NCBI GenBank assembly: GCA_943369295.1 | Contig: CALRMU020000003.1 | Span: 686,831 to 750,830 of the forward strand | DNA from: JAKRSE01 sp943369295 | Lineage (GTDB): Bacteria; Armatimonadota; Fimbriimonadia; Fimbriimonadales; Fimbriimonadaceae | Length of the DNA stretch: 64,000 bases | Reading direction: 5' to 3' | Shown here: one piece after another, positions 59,598 to 64,000 of the stretch | How the letters are laid out: each line of letters starts with the position of its first letter | Numbering within the stretch: position 1 is the first letter of the stretch | Notes under the pieces: model-generated | Databases searched by the model: none | Told to the model about the DNA's origin: nothing | The model's input: the letters and a program-made list of their open reading frames with translations, nothing else | Position numbers and translations under genes: made by a program

Positions 59598-60590
59598 ATG
59601 AAGTCTCTTCGTTCTCTCCTTATTTTTTCCTGCGTGGCGGCCGCCGCGTCATCTCTGGCCCAAGGCATGGGCACGGCCAACGATTTCAATGCCTTCGTCT
59701 TCGGTTCAGCCCAGCTTTACGGAGGCCACGCTGATGGCGCAGTTGCCGTGGGTGGGCAGATCACGGGCAGTGGCTACGATTTTCTGCAGAAAAACGAGCC
59801 AGCTACTCTCGATATCTTCAACAAGATCGGACTCTACGCCAACAGCGGAGTCAGTTTCACCAACGGCGGAAGCGTCAACAACTCTGGCACGGCCCACGTT
59901 GCAGGCACCTTTTCATCCAACAACCCCTTCAACATGAACGGGGGCACGCTCTACGCAGGCGGCAGCATCAACAATGTCAACGGAAGCAGGCAGGCCGGAA
60001 ACAACACAGTTGATTCCTCGATTTTTGCCAGCCAAGCCGCTTACTCTTTGGCTCAGACTAATGCAATCAGCGCACTCTCCGGCACGACAATTGTCGGGGG
60101 CGGTCCAGCTTGGCCCAACGTGCTAGAGATTGACCTCTCGACCATTGCGGCCGATTCGAACAACCGCAAGGTTTTGAAGCTGAATGCTTCCCTGCTCAAC
60201 AGCGCGCAGAACGCAGTCTTCAATCTGAAGAATCAGGGCAGCGAAACAGTTCTCATCGACGTTGTTGGTTCTGGTCACGTGAACTGGTCTTGGAGCACCA
60301 ACACCAGCGATGCAAGCAAGGTTCTCTTCAACTTCAAGGATGTCAGCAGCATCACCCTGAACCGAACCTTCACAGGATCCATGCTGGCCATGGGGGCTAC
60401 GGTCACTCAGCAGACTGGCAACATTCAAGGAACGATGGTTGCCGGAAACTGGGTCAACTTCAACTCGAATGAACTGCACTGCGGAGCGAACTGCTTTGCA
60501 GGTTCCGCACCAGTTCCCGAACCAGCCGGATTGATCCTTATCGGTTCTGCCGTTGCAGGACTGCTGGTCAAAAAGCGAAAAGCTACATAA
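59598..60590 (+). CDS. Choice-of-anchor A family protein with PEP-CTERM-like sorting tail
   Basis: A 330-aa exported protein: signal peptide MKSLRSLLIFSCVAAAASSLAQ, then the choice-of-anchor-A domain (NDFNAFVFGSAQLYGGHADGAVAVGGQI at about 28-55, many Gly/Asn/Ser beta strands, TGSMLAMGATVTQQTGNIQGTMVAGNW near the end). The C-terminus reads VPEPAGLILIGSAVAGLLVKKRKAT: a PEP motif, a membrane helix and a basic tail. Proteins of this type are processed by exosortase and anchored or released at the surface, often with exopolysaccharide. No exosortase is in the window. Confidence 0.92.
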   Translation: MKSLRSLLIFSCVAAAASSLAQGMGTANDFNAFVFGSAQLYGGHADGAVAVGGQITGSGYDFLQKNEPATLDIFNKIGLYANSGVSFTNGGSVNNSGTAHVAGTFSSNNPFNMNGGTLYAGGSINNVNGSRQAGNNTVDSSIFASQAAYSLAQTNAISALSGTTIVGGGPAWPNVLEIDLSTIAADSNNRKVLKLNASLLNSAQNAVFNLKNQGSETVLIDVVGSGHVNWSWSTNTSDASKVLFNFKDVSSITLNRTFTGSMLAMGATVTQQTGNIQGTMVAGNWVNFNSNELHCGANCFAGSAPVPEPAGLILIGSAVAGLLVKKRKAT

Positions 60591-60627
60591 ATCAGCCCAA
60601 CTAGGCAAAGCTCAAAGGAGAGCGCAC

Positions 60628-60671
60628 AATGCTTCACGTTCCAAGTCAAATGGGGCGTGAAGCATTTTTTT
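60628..60671 (+). terminator. Rho-independent terminator
   Basis: AATGCTTCACG and CGTGAAGCATT form an 11-bp perfect stem followed by TTTTT, 38 bases after the choice-of-anchor-A stop. Confidence 0.93.
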
Positions 60672-60876
60672 ATGCTATCAGTCAAGCAACTTAGGCAAAC
60701 CTCTACCCCTACATCTATTTCGTTTGCACAATCTTCAGACTATTGGCCCTAGTAAATGCCGCAGGCCACAACAGTAAAGCTTTGTTTATTTTGCTGGGTA
60801 TCAGAGAAAAAGTCTGTTGATTCTCGTTTATTCATTCCGATGATTGCAAAGGGAACAAGATGTTCCTGAAGTCAGC

Positions 60877-63612
60877 ATGAAGCTGAGTCGTAGGATTCTG
60901 ATTAACGTGGCAGGTTTGTTTGCCATGGTTAGCCTGGGGACTTACGCTGGATCTCACTGGGTTCTGAAGGATGCCTTCAGCGATGTGGAAGCCACGGAAG
61001 CCCGGGAGGATTGGTTGGAAGCGAAGGCTGCCATCCAGGGTCAGGTCGTAAACATCCACGATAGATCCATCGACTGGTCTCAATGGGATGATGCCTACAG
61101 GTACATCCAAGATCGAAACCCTCAGTTCGTCGCTTCGAACATGACCGAGGCCACAGCCCATGCCATGAGCATGGACCTCATTGCCCTTTACGATCTTAAG
61201 GGCAGCAGTGTCGCCGCACAAGCGATTGAGAGATTTTCTAATCTCGCTCGTCCCCTGCCGGCAGAAGTTTGGAAGTCACTTAACCTCCAAAACACTTTGA
61301 CCGACTCCCCGAAGTTTGGCCTGATTTGGCATCAAGGAGCCGTCGCTGCAGTCACTGCCAGACCAATAACTCCGACAGACTTGGATACACCAAGAGCTGG
61401 CTGGATGGTTTTTCTGCGCTATCTCGACCGAGACACCGTTAGAAGTCTGATTCGAGACAGCGGCACCCTCTCAATCGAACCTCGGAAGGCGCAGGAGTCT
61501 CAGCCGACGGGCGCTATTCCGGTCTACGCCATTGACGACAACTACTTGGCAGTCATTGGTTCGCTCAGAGGTCTCAATAGCCAGAATGTCGGCCGTCTGC
61601 GCCTGATCACTCCAAGAGGAATCGTCCATAAGGGCAATCAGACTCTCGGCACTCTGCTTTCAGTTCTCTTCGCCTTTGCCGCAGTCTTCACGCTGATTCT
61701 GCATGCCCTGCTCAGACAGCTCATTCTTAAGCGGCTTAACATTCTTCGGGATGAAGTCGGGCAGGTGAACGTCCAATCCGGGCAGGGCTTTATTACAACC
61801 ACGGGCACGGATGAGATCAGTGAAGTTGGACAGGCAATGTCCAAGATGCTCTCGACCATCGCGGACTACACTACCGAGCTCGAAGCCCAGAGAAAATCCC
61901 TCGCTGTCACAAACGATGATCTCGAAAGACAGGTCATGGAGCGAACTCTTCAGCTCGTCGAGGCGAACTCCGTGCTGCAGAATGCCCTTGACGGCATCTG
62001 TCGGCTCAACCTTGAAGGGGAGTTCGTTGAAGCTAACCCCCAGACTGGCAGAATCTTCAGATCCGAAAGCCTAGTCGGGAGGTCACTGTTCGAATTCCTG
62101 CCTACCTCGAGTCAGGAAGAACTGAGACGAGCCCTAATCATTCTTCGAAGCCAGGACCGCGTCGATGTCGAACTTGAATCCATGGCCCGCGATGGCAGCA
62201 TGGCTTGGCTTCAGGTCGTTCTTCTGCCCGCCAGAGACAGGGACGCAACAGTTCAAAGCATCCACGTCTTCATCAAAGATGTCACCGAATCTCGCGAACT
62301 GCATGAGCGGATTCAGCATCAAGCCTTTTATGACCCCCTTACTGGCCTGGTCAACCGAACCCTCTTCCAAGAAAAGCTCGAAACCTCTTTGATGTTCGAA
62401 GCAGGCTTGGTGGGAGTCATGTTCATCGACCTTGACAACTTCAAGTATGTCAACGACTCGATGGGGCACGACTTTGGCGACCTCCTTCTCATCGAGGTTG
62501 CGAACCGAATCACCCTCTGTGCAAGGCCAGGCGACATCGTCGCCAGAATGGGCGGCGACGAATTCAGCGTCCTTCTTCCAGAACTGGATGATTCAGCAGA
62601 CGCCCATAAAGTCGCTTCTTCTATCATCGAGGCTCTGGCCGAACCAGTCCGAATCTTTGGTCGTGACGTGTTTGCGACCGCATCTGTGGGTCTCTGTGTC
62701 AGCCATAAAGAAGGAGCCAAGGTCAGTGAATTGCTGCGCAGTGCGGATACAGCGATGTACGAGGCCAAGGCCAACGGAAAGGCCAACTATTCCACTTTCG
62801 ATGACTCTATGAGCGAGAAGATCGTCGAAAGAATCAAGCTGGAATCTGGCCTGAGATCGGCAATCATGGACCACGAGATCTCGGTCCTCTTCCAGCCGAT
62901 CATCGACCTGACCACAGGCAGAATTACCGGGGCAGAGACGCTTGCTCGCTGGAACTCACCAACACTTGGCTTCGTCTCACCAGCTCGCTTCATTCCCATT
63001 GCAGAAGATACAGGACTCATCATCCCCTTGGGCGCGAGCGTGCTTGATGACGCCTGCAGAGCCGCTGCCGACTGGCGACGAAGGCTAGACCCCGACTTCC
63101 AGGTCAACGTCAATCTCAGCCTTAGACAGCTTTTGGAGAACGACTTGATTGACGCAGTACGTCTCGCCTTGGACTTCCATCAGCTCGACCCCGCTGGGCT
63201 TCATCTTGAAATCACTGAGAGCTTGGCTGTGCGAGATTACGAAAGGGTTATCGGTCAGCTTAAGGCCCTTAAGGCCCTCGGTGTCGGCCTGGCAATTGAC
63301 GACTTCGGCACTGGCTATTCTTCACTCAGCTATCTGCAGAGACTGCCCATCGACACAGTTAAGATTGACCGATCCTTCGTGACCATGCTCGGCATCGAAC
63401 AGGCTCCGACCGCCATCATCATGGCCATTATCACCCTCTGCCGGGCTATGGGCTTCAAGGTCGTGGCAGAAGGCGTTGAGACTCCCGAGCAGGTCGTCCG
63501 ACTGGGCGATCTTGGCTGTCACGCCGCCCAGGGCTTCCTCTACTCCAAGCCGATTTCTGCTGCTGCGATGGAAGCTTTGATTCGAAACGGCCTGGAATCA
63601 AAGGCTGCTTAG
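60877..63612 (+). CDS. CHASE4-PAS-GGDEF-EAL cyclic-di-GMP signalling protein
   Basis: A 911-aa inner-membrane sensor. Membrane helix 1 (about 8-28) is followed by a periplasmic CHASE4-like domain (IDWSQWDDAYRYIQDRN), membrane helix 2 (about 257-280), a linker or coiled coil with HAMP-like features, a PAS domain (about 365-480; DGICRLNLEGEFVEANPQTGRIF), a GGDEF domain with intact GGDEF at 559-563, and an EAL domain with ETL at 687-689 in place of EAL and DDFGTGYSS at 808. Both cyclase and phosphodiesterase residues appear intact, so it is potentially bifunctional. ATG 60877 is preferred to TTG 60844 because it opens MKLSRR before the first helix. Confidence 0.93.
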   Translation: MKLSRRILINVAGLFAMVSLGTYAGSHWVLKDAFSDVEATEAREDWLEAKAAIQGQVVNIHDRSIDWSQWDDAYRYIQDRNPQFVASNMTEATAHAMSMDLIALYDLKGSSVAAQAIERFSNLARPLPAEVWKSLNLQNTLTDSPKFGLIWHQGAVAAVTARPITPTDLDTPRAGWMVFLRYLDRDTVRSLIRDSGTLSIEPRKAQESQPTGAIPVYAIDDNYLAVIGSLRGLNSQNVGRLRLITPRGIVHKGNQTLGTLLSVLFAFAAVFTLILHALLRQLILKRLNILRDEVGQVNVQSGQGFITTTGTDEISEVGQAMSKMLSTIADYTTELEAQRKSLAVTNDDLERQVMERTLQLVEANSVLQNALDGICRLNLEGEFVEANPQTGRIFRSESLVGRSLFEFLPTSSQEELRRALIILRSQDRVDVELESMARDGSMAWLQVVLLPARDRDATVQSIHVFIKDVTESRELHERIQHQAFYDPLTGLVNRTLFQEKLETSLMFEAGLVGVMFIDLDNFKYVNDSMGHDFGDLLLIEVANRITLCARPGDIVARMGGDEFSVLLPELDDSADAHKVASSIIEALAEPVRIFGRDVFATASVGLCVSHKEGAKVSELLRSADTAMYEAKANGKANYSTFDDSMSEKIVERIKLESGLRSAIMDHEISVLFQPIIDLTTGRITGAETLARWNSPTLGFVSPARFIPIAEDTGLIIPLGASVLDDACRAAADWRRRLDPDFQVNVNLSLRQLLENDLIDAVRLALDFHQLDPAGLHLEITESLAVRDYERVIGQLKALKALGVGLAIDDFGTGYSSLSYLQRLPIDTVKIDRSFVTMLGIEQAPTAIIMAIITLCRAMGFKVVAEGVETPEQVVRLGDLGCHAAQGFLYSKPISAAAMEALIRNGLESKAA

Positions 63613-63728
63613 CAGGTTTCTTGACTTGTCTCCCTTTGGCCGAGTCACTGCCACAGTTCTCTTGAATTTAAAGGCCTGAATACGACCGCGCCCCACTCTA
63701 GAGACACTGCCAAGATCTGCTTGGGTGG

Positions 63729-63756
63729 CTGGGGATGGCTCGAAGAGCAGCCCCAG
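63729..63756. repeat. Hairpin CTGGGG..GGCTC/GAGC..CCCCAG near the IS110 end
   Basis: A two-part stem with a small GAA loop, inside the ~250-base noncoding stretch between the EAL gene and the transposase. Confidence 0.55.
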
Positions 63757-63775
63757 AAAAACCTGAGACTTGGAA

Positions 63776-63803
63776 CCTGGGTTGCCCTCCAGGCCAACCC
63801 AGG
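63776..63803. repeat. Hairpin CCTGGGTTG/CAACCCAGG near the IS110 end
   Basis: A perfect 9-bp stem, 20 bases after the preceding hairpin. It could be part of a terminator for the EAL gene or of a structured RNA from the insertion element. Confidence 0.6.
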
Positions 63804-63865
63804 CCACCCGAATCAGTTAAGCGAGTGAAGGTCATTGCACGATCGTGAGATACCGTGTTGAATTG

Positions 63866-64000
63866 TCAAGGGGTTGGGGTCCATTCGGTTCCTCTGTTGA
63901 CCACTGTCACAATCCGGCGGAGCATTCTGGCCATGATGGCGACCAGAGCGCATTTCTTAGGTTTTCCGGCTTCCAGCATTCGGCCGTAGTGGGCTGAGCA
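63866..64000 (-). CDS. IS110-family transposase, C-terminal end (cut by window edge)
   Basis: The last 44 residues of an open frame entering from the right edge: HYGRMLEAGKPKKCALVAIMARMLRRI followed by VTVVNRGTEW. This is the C-terminal pattern of IS110/IS1111 (Transposase_20) proteins, DEDD recombinases that work with element-encoded RNA. The stop is TGA at 63868-63866. The rest of the gene is outside the window, so intactness cannot be judged. Confidence 0.8.
   Translation of the reverse strand, partial: CSAHYGRMLEAGKPKKCALVAIMARMLRRIVTVVNRGTEWTPTP
63866..64000 (-). mobile_element. Part of an IS110-family insertion sequence
   Basis: Defined by the transposase C-terminus. The exact element end is not visible: IS110 elements lack long inverted repeats, and the boundary may lie anywhere between the EAL stop (63612) and 63865. 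Confidence 0.65.

Noticed and set aside
60672..60843. Possible cyclic-di-GMP riboswitch upstream of the GGDEF-EAL gene
   Set aside because: I looked for the conserved GEMM segments and tetraloop-receptor parts and did not find them.
63598..63807. 69-codon minus-strand frame after the EAL gene
   Set aside because: It overlaps the EAL stop and both hairpins, has no ribosome-binding site and matches no family.
1..64000. CRISPR array or defence island
   Set aside because: No regularly spaced direct repeats and no cas genes were seen; the repeats present are isolated hairpins or gene duplications.

Overview
The window is a chromosomal segment of a Gram-negative-type bacterium with compact, often overlapping genes and frequent GTG/TTG starts. 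The gene content (HDOD + pilT, futalosine-type mqnD, orphan fliL, a choice-of-anchor-A protein with a PEP-CTERM-like tail, and secreted beta-helix/PA14 and GH20-like proteins) fits an Armatimonadota/Fimbriimonadia-like lineage. That assignment is an inference from gene style only; no rRNA is present.

Layout. 1-5.9 kb: 5' end of a pilT-like ATPase and an HDOD gene (minus), bcp-panB-panC (plus), a small basic protein with promoter and terminator, a tRNA-Thr(UGU), and an MFS exporter whose 3' end overlaps the tRNA. 6-11 kb: a GT4 glycosyltransferase and a DUF6941-like protein, then ppx-ppk1 (minus) divergent from a SpoT-like HD hydrolase, a polyphosphate/alarmone group. 11-23.8 kb: a plus-strand run of two serine hydrolases, a glycerate-2-kinase-like protein, a polytopic membrane protein, a 1578-aa alpha-2-macroglobulin with its thioester motif, a VanW protein and a GH20-like protein. 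23.8-24.3 kb is noncoding and carries two copies of a hairpin repeat. 24.3-31 kb: ROK kinase, then MoxR-DUF58-transglutaminase-holA. 31-35.7 kb: a haem-monooxygenase-like protein, a beta-helix/PA14 protein, an orphan DUF433, cysteine-less L31, hairpin-rich DNA and mqnD.

The most unusual part is 35.8-51.4 kb. Fourteen minus-strand genes, all apparently from one paralogous family of unnamed membrane proteins, lie in two blocks (35.8-43.3 and 44.4-51.4 kb) around a single opposite-strand prs gene. Most members repeat a module twice: a pair of membrane segments, then a beta-rich domain ending in a capping helix, which resembles bacterial PH-like (YdbS/YdbT-type) organisation. One gene is a double-length fusion, one is an orphan C-terminal fragment, and two share near-identical 3' ends, so the array looks to be still evolving by duplication and gene conversion. 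No function can be assigned.

51.5-64 kb: citrate synthase, an orphan FliL, an acyltransferase whose start codon lies in a perfect 14-bp inverted repeat, a TolB-like lipoprotein, DUF1385, a 58-aa protein, a Nif3-like protein, a sugar isomerase-like TIM barrel, the choice-of-anchor-A protein, a CHASE4-PAS-GGDEF-EAL protein, and the C-terminus of an IS110-family transposase at the right edge.

Two translation features stand out. Two genes (VanW at 19316 and a cluster gene at 50275) appear to start at AUA, each with a well-placed Shine-Dalgarno and a 4-base overlap with the upstream stop. Several genes have a -10-like TANNNT hexamer only 5-8 bases before the start codon and no clear Shine-Dalgarno, which suggests leaderless mRNAs.
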